This document shows positions 9,459 through 18,307 of a stretch of DNA of 55,043 bases, piece by piece. A program made the position numbers and the translations under genes. Where the stretch lies: the NCBI GenBank assembly GCA_001829715.1, contig MICC01000117.1, positions 1-55,043 of the forward strand. The letters run 5' to 3'. Under the pieces are notes generated by a model. It searched no databases and was not told the origin of the DNA. It saw only the letters and a list, made by a program, of their open reading frames with translations. Position 1 is the stretch's first letter; the number at the start of each line of letters is the position of its first letter. Source of the stretch: Sulfurimonas sp. RIFOXYB12_FULL_35_9 (lineage in GTDB: Bacteria > Campylobacterota > Campylobacteria > Campylobacterales > Sulfurimonadaceae).

Positions 9459-10492
9459 TAAAATAGCTCGCTTTTAAATCTCTCGCCAAACTCATAATCT
9501 TTAGTAGCGACTTTTCCTAAAACTTCTTTGAGATGTTTTGGGTGCATTCCATATCCGGGACGTACACTTCGTATATTTTCTTCACTAAATTTTTCACCCT
9601 TTTTTATATCTTTTGCAACATAGAGGCTTCTTGAAAATTGACGGCTTTTTTGTTTTTTTTGTGACATGTCATAACTAACTTTGCCAAGTAGTTTTTCGGT
9701 GTCTCTTATGGCTTTTACCATATTGCCAAACTCTTTTTTATCCAAACTAAACTCCGCATCCGCTCCGCCTATGCTTCTATCAAGTATAAAATGCTTCTCT
9801 ATCACTTTTGCACCCAGCGTAACAGCGACAACAGGAGCGGTAGTGCCTAAAGTGTGGTCGGAAAACCCGCTTATAACGCCAAAGGTTTGTGCTAAATTTG
9901 GAATGGTTAAAAGATTTGCATCTTCCAGCGGTGCAGGGTAGGCGCTTGTGCAATGGAGCAGTATAATCTGATGATTGCCCTCGTTTTTACAAATATTTAC
10001 CGCATCTTGGATCTCATCAATCGTCGCAATTCCCGTACTTATGATGATAGGTTTCATTTTGGATGCGGTATAACGAACTAGCTCATAGTCGGTTATCTCA
10101 AAAGAGGCGATTTTATATGCAGACGGGTTAAACTGCTCTAAAAAATCAACCGCACTTTTATCAAAAGGAGTAGAAAAGATATCAATCCCCAAACTTCGTG
10201 CATAATCAAACAGCTCTTTATGCCACTCCCACGGAGTGTAAGCCTCTTTGTAGAGGTCATAAAGTTTCCTGCCGTCCCAAAGCGTTCCGCCTTTGATGAT
10301 AAAGTCTTCTTTGTCGCAATTTAGCGTAAGCGTATCAGCCGTATATGTTTGAAGTTTTATTGCATTTGCTCCGCACTCATATGCTGCTTTTATGGTGTCA
10401 AGCGCCGTCAGCAAGCTTCCGTTATGGTTTGCACTAAGTTCTGCAATGATGAAAGTGCCATCTGTTTGCAGGTCAAAATCAGCTATCTTCAT
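9458..10492 (-). CDS. pseI: Pseudaminic acid synthase
   Basis: PseI condenses 2,4-diacetamido-2,4,6-trideoxy-L-altrose with phosphoenolpyruvate to form pseudaminic acid. The 344-residue NeuB-family protein begins with the barrel motif FIIAELSANHNGS. It has KLQTYTADTLTL near residue 47, GFSDHTLG near 215 and IEKHFILDR near 235, which supply metal and PEP contacts. A C-terminal antifreeze-like SAF domain (YVAKDIKKGEKFSEENI) begins near residue 290. It overlaps pseH by 14 bases. NeuB or LegI would be alternatives, but the complete PseB-H set upstream decides for PseI. Confidence 0.93.
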   Translation of the reverse strand: MKIADFDLQTDGTFIIAELSANHNGSLLTALDTIKAAYECGANAIKLQTYTADTLTLNCDKEDFIIKGGTLWDGRKLYDLYKEAYTPWEWHKELFDYARSLGIDIFSTPFDKSAVDFLEQFNPSAYKIASFEITDYELVRYTASKMKPIIISTGIATIDEIQDAVNICKNEGNHQIILLHCTSAYPAPLEDANLLTIPNLAQTFGVISGFSDHTLGTTAPVVAVTLGAKVIEKHFILDRSIGGADAEFSLDKKEFGNMVKAIRDTEKLLGKVSYDMSQKKQKSRQFSRSLYVAKDIKKGEKFSEENIRSVRPGYGMHPKHLKEVLGKVATKDYEFGERFKSELF

Positions 10493-10979
10493 TTCTCTTT
10501 TCCTTATTGTTCAACTCCATCAATATAAGAGTTTTTTCATCTATCTTTTTTTGTGCATACTCTTTGAAGTTAAAACTTTTATATAGACCCAAAGCTTTTT
10601 CATTATCGGCAAAAACTTCCAGTTTTAAACTGCTTAGTTTCAATATATCAAAGGCATATTCTATCGAGGACTCTATTAATATTTTTCCGATTCCGGCTAA
10701 TTTTATCTCAGGATTTGCGTATAATCCAAATTCACATGAAGAGTTCTTAAAGTTATAAAAATCTATAACTCCTATGAAATCATCATTTTGCTCTACCAAA
10801 AAGTATAATTTTTCTTTCGTAGTTTTGAGGTATTCAATAAAATCAAGGTGGTTCTTTAGAGATATCTCGTCTTGACTAAGCATATATTTTCTAACCTTTT
10901 CATGGTTTCTCCATGATAAAACCATTAAAGTCAGCTCATAAGATAGCTCTGTAAAATTTAGAAGTTTAATATTAGTCAT
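10479..10979 (-). CDS. pseH: PseH acetyltransferase of the pseudaminic acid pathway
   Basis: This GNAT of 166 residues transfers acetyl to the 4-amino group of UDP-4-amino-4,6-dideoxy-N-acetyl-beta-L-altrosamine. The typical N-terminal VLSWRNHEKVRKYM motif (sugar binding) and the acetyl-CoA region around KLAGIGKILIESSIEYAF are visible. It overlaps pseG upstream and pseI downstream, exactly at the step order of the pathway. Its length fits PseH of Campylobacter and Helicobacter. Confidence 0.9.
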   Translation of the reverse strand: MTNIKLLNFTELSYELTLMVLSWRNHEKVRKYMLSQDEISLKNHLDFIEYLKTTKEKLYFLVEQNDDFIGVIDFYNFKNSSCEFGLYANPEIKLAGIGKILIESSIEYAFDILKLSSLKLEVFADNEKALGLYKSFNFKEYAQKKIDEKTLILMELNNKEKRNEDS

Positions 10980-11886
10980 TGTTAGGTTTGAGAGTAAGCA
11001 GATAGCAAGATAGTTTTTTGGTATTAAACTTGTTCATTACATCGTAGCCGTTTTTCTTCAAAAATTTATACATGTACTTTTGGTTGTCTGCCGTTTTTAT
11101 TGCTATAAAAGGTTTTTGCATAAAGCAGACTTCATTTGCAGTTACGCTTGGAGTGATGATGGCAAAGTCACTTTTTCTTAAGAGTTTTGCCATTTTGTTT
11201 GTATTTACATGTAGCGTTACCCACTTTTTATTTTTGATGTATTTTTTTAGTTCTTTGAGGTTTTTGTTTGCTGTTGTTGTTACTACATGTACAGCTATAT
11301 GGTTAAATTTTTTGAGAACTTTTAGTATCTTTGGGTTTAAGTTTTGCGTATCCGCTCCACCCATTGCCAGAAAAACTCTTATCTTCTTCTCTTTTGATTT
11401 GTAGGGCTTTTTGGCTTTTTCTCGTATAAACTCATCCCTGATAAGAGTAAATTTTTCTCCGCATCTAAGCTCACAACTCTTTGGAACTAAGTTTTTGTAT
11501 TTTTTTGCATCAGCGTAAATGTTATGATTTAAAAGTATATCGCAGTGATGTTTTTCGTATGTGTCATCAAGAGAGAGGATTTTGAGTGTCGGGTTTTGTA
11601 TTTTTAGCTCTTTTTCATACTCTGCATCAATGGCATAACAGTCGATAACAATGAGTTCAATAGACTCTTTTTTGATAAGATTTGACAACTCTTCTATCTC
11701 GTTGCTTTTTAAAAAATCTAATTTATAACCTGATTCTATGATTTTATGGTTTATATTTCCCTCTAAATCTTGTGAGGCGAAAGTGACATTATCACCATTA
11801 AACTCTTTAGCAAGAACTAAATCACGCATTACATGACCTGTGCCAATGATGCTTGATGAATCAGCTCTTATGAGTATGTTTTTCAT
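10972..11886 (-). CDS. pseG: UDP-sugar hydrolase PseG
   Basis: PseG removes UDP from the diacetamido-trideoxy-altropyranose before the PseI condensation. The 304-residue GT-B fold protein starts with IRADSSSIIGTGHVMRDL, whose GxGHxxR carries the catalytic histidine. VFLAMGGADTQNLNPKIL near residue 170 marks the UDP-binding C-terminal half, and ITPSVTANEVCFMQKPFIAIKT the donor site. It overlaps pseF by four bases and pseH by eight. The length is slightly above the Campylobacter enzyme and all landmarks are present. Confidence 0.92.
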   Translation of the reverse strand: MKNILIRADSSSIIGTGHVMRDLVLAKEFNGDNVTFASQDLEGNINHKIIESGYKLDFLKSNEIEELSNLIKKESIELIVIDCYAIDAEYEKELKIQNPTLKILSLDDTYEKHHCDILLNHNIYADAKKYKNLVPKSCELRCGEKFTLIRDEFIREKAKKPYKSKEKKIRVFLAMGGADTQNLNPKILKVLKKFNHIAVHVVTTTANKNLKELKKYIKNKKWVTLHVNTNKMAKLLRKSDFAIITPSVTANEVCFMQKPFIAIKTADNQKYMYKFLKKNGYDVMNKFNTKKLSCYLLTLKPNND

Positions 11887-12581
11887 TGGGTAGAGAGCAC
11901 TGCTTTGTACATAAACTCCGCTCTCTCCCAGTCTTCAAGCGTGTCAATATCTTGAACTAAATGACGAGGTAAGATGATGGGAATGCTATCTTTGCCGAAC
12001 ATTATCTCATTTGATGTTTTGTCCAGTTTTGTCCAGTAAAACTGCCCTGCATCTTGGTAGGCTTCTTCTAAATCTTGACTTCTTGTTTGGTAGTTTTGCG
12101 GCCAAAACATCTCACATCTGCCGTTTTTGTCGACTTTAAATGTTCTTTGAATCGGAAAAGGCATAGTAGTCGCAGAAAAAGCATTGATGGCATCTGAGTT
12201 TTTAAGTGCTACAAATCCCTCCATGAGATACTTCGGCTGCAAAAGTGGAGCGGTAGCGTAAATAGTGCACTCATACTCATATCTCTCGCCTCTCTCTTGG
12301 AAGTACTTTAGTGCATGGTCAATCACATCTTTTGTATTTGTAAAATCGTCACTTAGCTCTTTAGGTCTTATAAACGGAACATCCGCACCGTACTTTTTGG
12401 CAATAGAGGCTATCTCTTCATCGTCCGTTGTAACTATGACTTTATCAAAAAGCTCTGATTTCAGTGCTGCTTCTATGGAGTAGGCAATAAGCGGCTTGCC
12501 ATGAAAGAGTTTGATATTTTTACGAGGAATTCGCTTGCTTCCGCCGCGTGCTGGGATAATGGCTATGCATTTTTCTTTCAT
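11883..12581 (-). CDS. pseF: CMP-pseudaminic acid cytidylyltransferase
   Basis: Activates pseudaminic acid with CTP, giving the donor used by Maf. 232 residues; the N terminus IIPARGGSKRIPRKNIKLF is the CTP-binding signature of CMP-sialate synthetases, and VTTDDEEIASIAKKYGA the second conserved block. The catalytic/metal aspartate region near residue 205 reads VQDIDTLEDWERAE. Start and stop overlap those of its neighbours (TAATG with pseC), so the whole segment is translationally coupled. Distinguished from NeuA/LegF by pathway context. Confidence 0.93.
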   Translation of the reverse strand: MKEKCIAIIPARGGSKRIPRKNIKLFHGKPLIAYSIEAALKSELFDKVIVTTDDEEIASIAKKYGADVPFIRPKELSDDFTNTKDVIDHALKYFQERGERYEYECTIYATAPLLQPKYLMEGFVALKNSDAINAFSATTMPFPIQRTFKVDKNGRCEMFWPQNYQTRSQDLEEAYQDAGQFYWTKLDKTSNEIMFGKDSIPIILPRHLVQDIDTLEDWERAEFMYKAVLSTQ

Positions 12582-13707
12582 TAAAAACAGCTTCCTCTAT
12601 GTGAATACTTACCCAATACTTCTAAAAAAGTATCCGCAACAAACGAAGCATCTTCTTGTGTCATCTTTTGATGACATGGAATCGAAATTTCGCTTTTGTA
12701 AAAATCATCTGCAACTTGCAATGAGATATCACCAAAATGCTCTTTATAAAAGCTGTTTTGGTATATCGGTTTGTAATGAACTTGAACACCTAAACCTCTT
12801 GCTTGAAGCTCTTTAAAGATATCTTCTTTTGCGCATTGAAGTTCAGAGTTTAGAATGATTGGATAGAGATGTCTTGCGCTAAGTGTATTTGATGGGATTT
12901 TTTGAGTGATAAAAAGTTTTTCGTCCTTAAACCTCTCATCGTAGTAAGCGGCGATTTCATTTCGTGTTTTTACAAAACTATCCAATTTTTTGAGCTGACT
13001 AATCCCCAGAGCTGCGGCGATTTCTGTTAGTCTAAAGTTATGCCCTAAACTTACCATGTCGGAACTCCATAACTCTTTTTTAACCATGCCGTGTGAGCGA
13101 AAAAGCCTGAGTTTTGCAGCCCACTCATCACTGTCGGTTAAAACTGCTCCGCCCTCACCTGTGGTTATGGGTTTGATGGCATGAAAACTTAGTATAGTCA
13201 TATCGGACAGAGAGCCTACTTTTTGTCCTTCTACACTTGAGCCTAATGCATGAGAAGCATCATCTATAAAGAGAAGATTGTGTTTGTTTGCTATCTCTCT
13301 TATCTTTGAAAACTCAAGCGGTTTTCCTGCAAAATCAACACCTACAATCGCTTTTGTGCGAGGAGTTATAAGCTTCTCAAGAAGCCTCTCATCCATATTT
13401 CCATCAAGTTTTATATCGCACCAAATGGGTTTTGCACCCAGAGAGATAAACATATTTGAAGTTGCTACAAAACTGATGGGAGTCGTGATTATCTCATCAT
13501 CTTTTTTTATCTCACAAACAGTATATGCACCCAAAAGTGCGGATGTCGCAGAGTTGAAAACTACCGCATGTTTTGAGCCAGTGTAGCTACAAAGTGCTTT
13601 TTCAAACTCTTCAACTTTTGCACCTTGAGTCAAGAACGGACTCTTTAAAACCTCTACAACTGCATCAATGTCATCTTGCTCAATTAGTTGAGTGGAGTAT
13701 GGAATCA

Positions 13708-13708
<1 letters not shown>
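12581..13708 (-). CDS. pseC: UDP-4-keto-sugar aminotransferase PseC
   Basis: PLP-dependent transfer of an amino group to C4 of the keto-altrose intermediate made by PseB. 375 residues, normal for PseC. The PLP lysine lies in SFHAIKPITTGEGGAVLTD near residue 182, and FIDDASHALGS carries the cofactor-contacting aspartate. The N terminus begins directly with IPYSTQLIEQDDIDAVVEVL, as in Helicobacter PseC. The start codon is coupled to pseB through a TAATG overlap. Confidence 0.93.
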
Positions 13709-14727
<1,019 letters not shown>

Positions 14728-14740
14728 TTACAAGGCTTTA

Positions 14741-14756
14741 AGCAAAAAGAATACCA
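14741..14756 (-). promoter_or_regulatory. Sigma54 (RpoN) promoter of the pse operon
   Basis: On the minus strand the sequence is TGGTATTCTTTTTGCT, with GG and GC ten bases apart as required for the -24/-12 elements (consensus TGGCAC-N5-TTGCW). It lies about 30-45 bases upstream of the pseB start, inside the short gap after fliD. In Campylobacterota RpoN drives middle flagellar genes, so the sugar pathway would be timed with hook-basal body assembly. Confidence 0.75.
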
Positions 14757-14772
14757 CTAAAATATAAGCTAC

Positions 14773-16161
14773 CTAATCAGCATTTGCCGCTGCATCTATC
14801 ATCATTTGCAGTGATGAAAATTGTGTATTTATCTTGCTTATCATTGAATCATAAGCGGCAAATTTTTTGGTCATTGTCTCATAACGAGCATCAAGTGAAG
14901 CTTGTGCCGTTGTTTTGTTTTTTGTTAAACTTGTTGCCTCTGTTTTTAGGCTTTTTTCAAAATTACTTAAAGTTTTACTCGAAGCGGTATAATTTTCAAG
15001 TTTTGTATCAAAAGAGTCAAAAATTCCAGTTACTTCAGTTCCGCTGCTATTTACTCCTCCTGAAAAGAAAAGTTTAACCGCTTCTGAATCATCACTTAAT
15101 TTTCCATCTAAAATAGTTTTATCAAAAAGCATTTTTCCTGTTTTGTCTATTGTTATTCCATAGCTGGTTAATGATTCCCCGGAAGTATTAACGGCAGTTA
15201 TACTCTTGTTTAAATCCCTTGATATGGATTTTATGAAAGTATCGCTATTGAACACGCCGGCTGTGCCTTTTTCTTTATTTGTGGTTGTTGAATCATATAG
15301 ATTTGTCGTTAACTTATTGTAGTTATCAACAAATGACTGAACCTCTTTTGTAATGGCACTAAAATCACTAGTTATCGTAACATTTGATGTGTCACCCTCT
15401 TTTTTTAGTGTCAGATTTAGACCATAAACCAAATCTGTTATGTTATTTGTTGATCTTGTTGTCGCTATACCGTTGAACTTAAATGAAGCATCGGAAGCCG
15501 TTTGTGTTTTTACATAGCCTGTCGGATTAGTTGTTTCATCATACGCAGTAAATAATGCTGCGTTTAAAAAACCAACCCCTCCGGAGCCATCGCTGTCCGA
15601 TATGGTTAAAGCCTGTGCTGTACCGGTCTCTTTAGATGATATAACTAGGTTATAAGCCCCTTCAGCGGTTTTAAGAATTGATGCAGAAACAGTGCTTCCG
15701 GCTTTGTCGGTTATAGCTTGAGTAAGCTCTTCCAGTGTAGTTGTTGCAGTGTATGCAATCTCATAACTATTTATTTTTAAAACCCCCGCACCTGTGGCAA
15801 TGGGTACAGTCTTATCTGCAACGGCGCCTAATTTTGTTATATCTTTTTTTGCAAGCGCAATTGTTTCAAGAGAAAAAGACTCAACATTCGCACCTTTTGT
15901 TATCGTTGCGCCAAGCGTTCCGCTGATATCTACGCTTTTGTTTTCAAAAATCAAATCATCAGCCATATTAGCAGAGTTTGTTTTAAGAGTTTTCATCAGC
16001 GATGTAAGTAAAGTATTGGCTTCTTGTTTTTGTTTGTTTAAAGTAATCTTCGTATCTATAGGTGTGATGGTATTAGCCACATCATTAGCCTTGAGCTTAT
16101 CTATAACATCCGCAGTTAAAACATTTGAGCCGATTCCTAATGAACTAATTTCTCCAGCCAT
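14773..16161 (-). CDS. fliD: Flagellar filament cap protein FliD
   Basis: FliD caps the growing filament and promotes flagellin polymerisation. The protein of 462 residues begins with MAGEISSLGIGSNVLTADVIDKLK, the conserved FliD_N start. The FliD_C region lies in the second half and ends with AYDSMISKINTQFSSLQMMIDA, the coiled-coil tail with the export signature typical of hook-associated proteins. A longer reading frame exists upstream, but the ATG chosen has AAAGGA six bases before it and matches the family start. A sigma28 promoter lies 56-82 bases upstream. Confidence 0.92.
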   Translation of the reverse strand: MAGEISSLGIGSNVLTADVIDKLKANDVANTITPIDTKITLNKQKQEANTLLTSLMKTLKTNSANMADDLIFENKSVDISGTLGATITKGANVESFSLETIALAKKDITKLGAVADKTVPIATGAGVLKINSYEIAYTATTTLEELTQAITDKAGSTVSASILKTAEGAYNLVISSKETGTAQALTISDSDGSGGVGFLNAALFTAYDETTNPTGYVKTQTASDASFKFNGIATTRSTNNITDLVYGLNLTLKKEGDTSNVTITSDFSAITKEVQSFVDNYNKLTTNLYDSTTTNKEKGTAGVFNSDTFIKSISRDLNKSITAVNTSGESLTSYGITIDKTGKMLFDKTILDGKLSDDSEAVKLFFSGGVNSSGTEVTGIFDSFDTKLENYTASSKTLSNFEKSLKTEATSLTKNKTTAQASLDARYETMTKKFAAYDSMISKINTQFSSLQMMIDAAANAD

Positions 16162-16216
16162 TTCAAATCCTTTAAGTTTAAGGTTTTTTAAAACCCTTTT
16201 TATATGTAATACAGCT

Positions 16217-16243
16217 AAATCGGCTAAATGCAATTATAATTTA
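16217..16243 (-). promoter_or_regulatory. Sigma28 (FliA) promoter of fliD
   Basis: On the minus strand TAAA is followed after exactly 15 bases by GCCGATTT, only two bases from the FliA consensus TAAA-N15-GCCGATAA. It sits in the divergent gap, at a normal distance from the fliD start. Confidence 0.8.
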
Positions 16244-16280
16244 AATACTTTGAAATAGCTATATTTTTATCTTTTTTAGT

Positions 16281-16306
16281 TAAAGAAATGAGATTTCTGT
16301 CGATAT
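16281..16306 (+). promoter_or_regulatory. Sigma28-like promoter of the fliS operon
   Basis: TAAAG at the -35 side and GTCGATAT at the -10 side are separated by 14 bases after TAAA, a Campylobacter-type FliA signal (CGATAT). It lies about 40 bases before the fliS ATG. The -10 element deviates from the consensus of the opposite promoter and the spacing is one base short. Confidence 0.6.
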
Positions 16307-16347
16307 ACCCTCAATGAAAATTGATAAAAGAGAAAAAAGGATTTAAC

Positions 16348-16710
16348 ATGTATGGAAATGTGGCTCATAATATTTATTCACAAAATAATGTAGGTATAGA
16401 ATCTCCGACAAAACTAATAGAAATGCTATATGAAGGTGTACTTCGTTTTAATGCTCAAGCAAAAAAAGCCATAAAAGACGGTAACGTTGAGAAGAGAGTT
16501 TATTGGATAAACCGTTCAACGGCAATAATTACAGAGTTAATCAATATACTTGACAAGTCTCAGGGAGATATCTCTCTTTATCTTGATGGACTTTACACGT
16601 ATCAAATTCAACTTTTAACTCTTGCCAATCTTCATAATGATGAGAGTAAACTTGATGAAGTAAGCAAAGTGTTCAAATCTCTTACAGAAGCATGGAGAGA
16701 GTCAAACTAA
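16348..16710 (+). CDS. fliS: Flagellin export chaperone FliS
   Basis: Cytoplasmic chaperone that binds flagellin C termini and prevents early polymerisation. 120 residues with the family start MYGNVAHNIYSQNNVGIESP and the helix KLIEMLYEGVLRFNAQAKKAI. The ATG is preceded by AAAAAAGGATTTAAC, a good ribosome binding site; an in-frame TTG nine codons earlier lies before this site and is unlikely. Opposite orientation to fliD, with which it shares the divergent promoter region. The stop codon overlaps the next start (TAATG). Confidence 0.92.
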   Translation: MYGNVAHNIYSQNNVGIESPTKLIEMLYEGVLRFNAQAKKAIKDGNVEKRVYWINRSTAIITELINILDKSQGDISLYLDGLYTYQIQLLTLANLHNDESKLDEVSKVFKSLTEAWRESN

Positions 16711-16964
16711 TGTGGCTCAAAGAGTTGCAAATCGCTATTATTGAAAAAGATACACAAAAGATAGATGAACTGGTAAGTGTTCCGCTAAAATTTGACCGTG
16801 TTGAGGATGCCAATAGTGCAATGTATCTTTTAGCTGAAGCTTCGAAGCTTCTTCATGAGCTAAAAGATGAAACAAAACAAACGATGATACAGCTTAAAAA
16901 AAATATTGACTTTTTAAACTCAACTAAAGAGAGGTCACTGGGAAACTTTGATATTTGTTCATAG
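16710..16964 (+). CDS. Small helical protein in the fliT position
   Basis: 84 residues, predicted helical and charged (WLKELQIAIIEKDTQKIDEL, then LAEASKLLHELKDETKQTMIQLKKNIDFL). It is coupled to fliS by TAATG, so it is translated with the flagellin chaperone. In other bacteria this slot holds FliT, the FliD chaperone; similarity here is in size, helicity and position rather than in any motif that I can name. An in-frame ATG six codons earlier, inside fliS, is possible but less likely than the overlapping start. Confidence 0.65.
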   Translation: MWLKELQIAIIEKDTQKIDELVSVPLKFDRVEDANSAMYLLAEASKLLHELKDETKQTMIQLKKNIDFLNSTKERSLGNFDICS

Positions 16965-17042
16965 TTTTTTCTTGGTTATCCCAAAATTCAAACTTCTGAT
17001 GATGATAAAACCTCTCTAAAAAAAAGCCATGGGAGTCTTAAT

Positions 17043-17411
17043 ATGCCTATTTTAAATGCAAACTATTCAAGCATTAATCATGAAGAGATGGCAGCATCTA
17101 TAGGACTTAAATCAAAGCATATTCCGATGCTAATTACAAGCTTTATAGAAGAATCCAAACAGATTTTAGATGTATTGAAAGAGTCTATTTCAACAAAAGA
17201 TTATGAAAAAATAAGATTAAACGTACATGCTATAAAAGGAAGTGCAGGGAATCTTAAATTTACTGAAATCTATGAAATGGCAAAAGAGATGGAGTTTGCA
17301 GCTAGTGCGCAAAAAAGTGATTTTGAGTATGAGATATATTTTGATGCCATCAAGAGTGCAATGGGAACAATTTCGCACGGCACTGACAAATTAAATACAG
17401 AAATTGCTTAA
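17043..17411 (+). CDS. HPt domain phosphotransfer protein with transposon-derived C terminus
   Basis: A stand-alone histidine phosphotransfer protein of 122 residues. The phosphorylatable histidine is in LNVHAIKGSAGNLKF near residue 61, with the usual glycine spacing. HPt proteins relay phosphate between receiver domains; the partner kinase is not evident next to it. The last ten residues, GTDKLNTEIA, and the stop codon are encoded by the left end of the inserted composite transposon. The bases that follow the second copy of the 8-bp target duplication read TAG in the same frame, so the ancestral protein ended ISH after 112 residues. The HPt fold itself should be intact. Confidence 0.85.
   Translation: MPILNANYSSINHEEMAASIGLKSKHIPMLITSFIEESKQILDVLKESISTKDYEKIRLNVHAIKGSAGNLKFTEIYEMAKEMEFAASAQKSDFEYEIYFDAIKSAMGTISHGTDKLNTEIA
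17371..17378. repeat. Target-site duplication, left copy (TTTCGCAC)
   Basis: This perfect 8-bp direct repeat directly abuts the left terminal sequence of the composite element. The identical octamer abuts its right end. Confidence 0.85.
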
Positions 17412-17515
17412 GAATATTTATGAAATGTAATAAATGTGAATCAACCTATATAGTGAAGTCGGGATTTAAGAAAGTAGAGGAGGGTGAAATACTTACTAAA
17501 CCGCCGTCAAAGTAG
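17379..17515 (+). pseudogene. Left IS fragment with truncated IS1-like InsA start
   Basis: From the left inverted end to about base 17493 it matches the right copy closely, with two substitutions in the first 70 bases. An ATG at 17420 opens a 31-codon frame beginning MKCNKCESTYIVKSGFKKVE, an intact first half of a zinc-ribbon transposase N terminus. After the codons for KKVEEGEI the sequence leaves the IS and soon meets a stop. This copy keeps ten bases (TAGTGAAGTC) that are deleted in the right copy. Confidence 0.75.
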
Positions 17516-17841
17516 ATCCCCCTCTCTTTTTACCAGTTTAATGATTCTTTTTGATATGGAGTAGTGAACGCCTACGTAATGATAAGGGTGGAAGCAATTG
17601 TTAAGCGAGAGTTAAAGCGTCTTATCCTCGATTACCGAACCAGTGCCGATGCAAGTGGAGATGCTTCCAAAGTTGTATGGTATGCAAGTGTAGTCTTTTC
17701 TTAAGCATGTAAGTGTCATTTCTAAATAAACAATGAAACTCACAAAAGCAAAAAATGCAACATTTTTGCAACTCTAAGATTATAACATGCTTACTTAATT
17801 AATGAAAATACTATTGACATTAAGTTGAAAGGTAATGCTAG
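17496..17841. other. Unassigned non-coding stretch, possible relic of a second mobile element
   Basis: No complete gene. It starts at the point where the left IS fragment breaks off, with CCGCCGTCAAAGTAGATCCCCC, reminiscent of the GATCCCC-containing ends of IS21-family elements; this resemblance is weak. A short open stretch ends at about 17703 (VEAIVKRELKRLILDYRTSA then a stop about 20 residues on) and matches nothing that I know. Before the response regulator a ribosome binding site, GAAAGG, is visible. Confidence 0.4.
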
Positions 17842-18300
17842 ATGATTGCTTCTAAACCAACAATTCTATTAGTTGATGATCAGCCTTCAAATATAAGAAT
17901 GTTAGCGGAGATTCTTAAACCTCATTACAATATTTTAATTGCGATAAGCGGTATAGATGGGTTAAAGATTTTAAAAACAACCACTCCTGATTTAATTTTA
18001 TTGGATATATTTATGCCCAATATGGATGGATTTTCATTTGCCGATAAAATGCACTCGATTTTTTCCGATAAACAAATACCTATCATCTTCGTTTCTTCCG
18101 CTCATGATTATGAATCAATTCAAAAATCATTAAATAAAGGTGCTTGTGATTATATTTTAAAACCGTATGATCCTAAAACTTTACAAATTAAAATTAAAAA
18201 AGTTCTATTTAAAGTAGAAAAATCTCGATTTGAGTCTAGTTACATAGAGGGAAATAAAATTATGAATACATTTTTTAGGGGGGGGGGTAAAATCAATTAA
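17842..18300 (+). CDS. Response regulator receiver domain, cut off by a poly-G tract
   Basis: A CheY-like REC domain fills residues 7-125: acidic pair VDDQ near the start, phospho-acceptor in PDLILLDIFMPNMDGF (about residue 52), and the lysine in DYILKPYDP near residue 105. After a short linker the frame runs into ten consecutive G residues and stops after GGGKIN. With nine G the same frame continues without a stop through VKSINHEM into the HD-GYP domain that follows, giving a REC-HD-GYP phosphodiesterase of about 350 residues. As sequenced, it makes only the receiver. Preceded by a good ribosome binding site (GAAAGG). Confidence 0.85.
   Translation: MIASKPTILLVDDQPSNIRMLAEILKPHYNILIAISGIDGLKILKTTTPDLILLDIFMPNMDGFSFADKMHSIFSDKQIPIIFVSSAHDYESIQKSLNKGACDYILKPYDPKTLQIKIKKVLFKVEKSRFESSYIEGNKIMNTFFRGGGKIN
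18278..18287 (+). repeat. G10 homopolymer, candidate phase-variation switch
   Basis: Ten consecutive G within an AT-rich sequence, at the junction of the REC and HD-GYP coding regions. G9 or G12 joins the two frames and G10 separates them. Poly-G contingency tracts of about this length are the standard slipped-strand switch of Campylobacter species. A base-calling error at a homopolymer would look the same. Confidence 0.8.
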
Positions 18301-18307
18301 TCACGAG

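Noticed and set aside
17814..17819. TTGACA as the -35 element for the REC gene
   Set aside because: A -10 at normal spacing would overlap the start codon.
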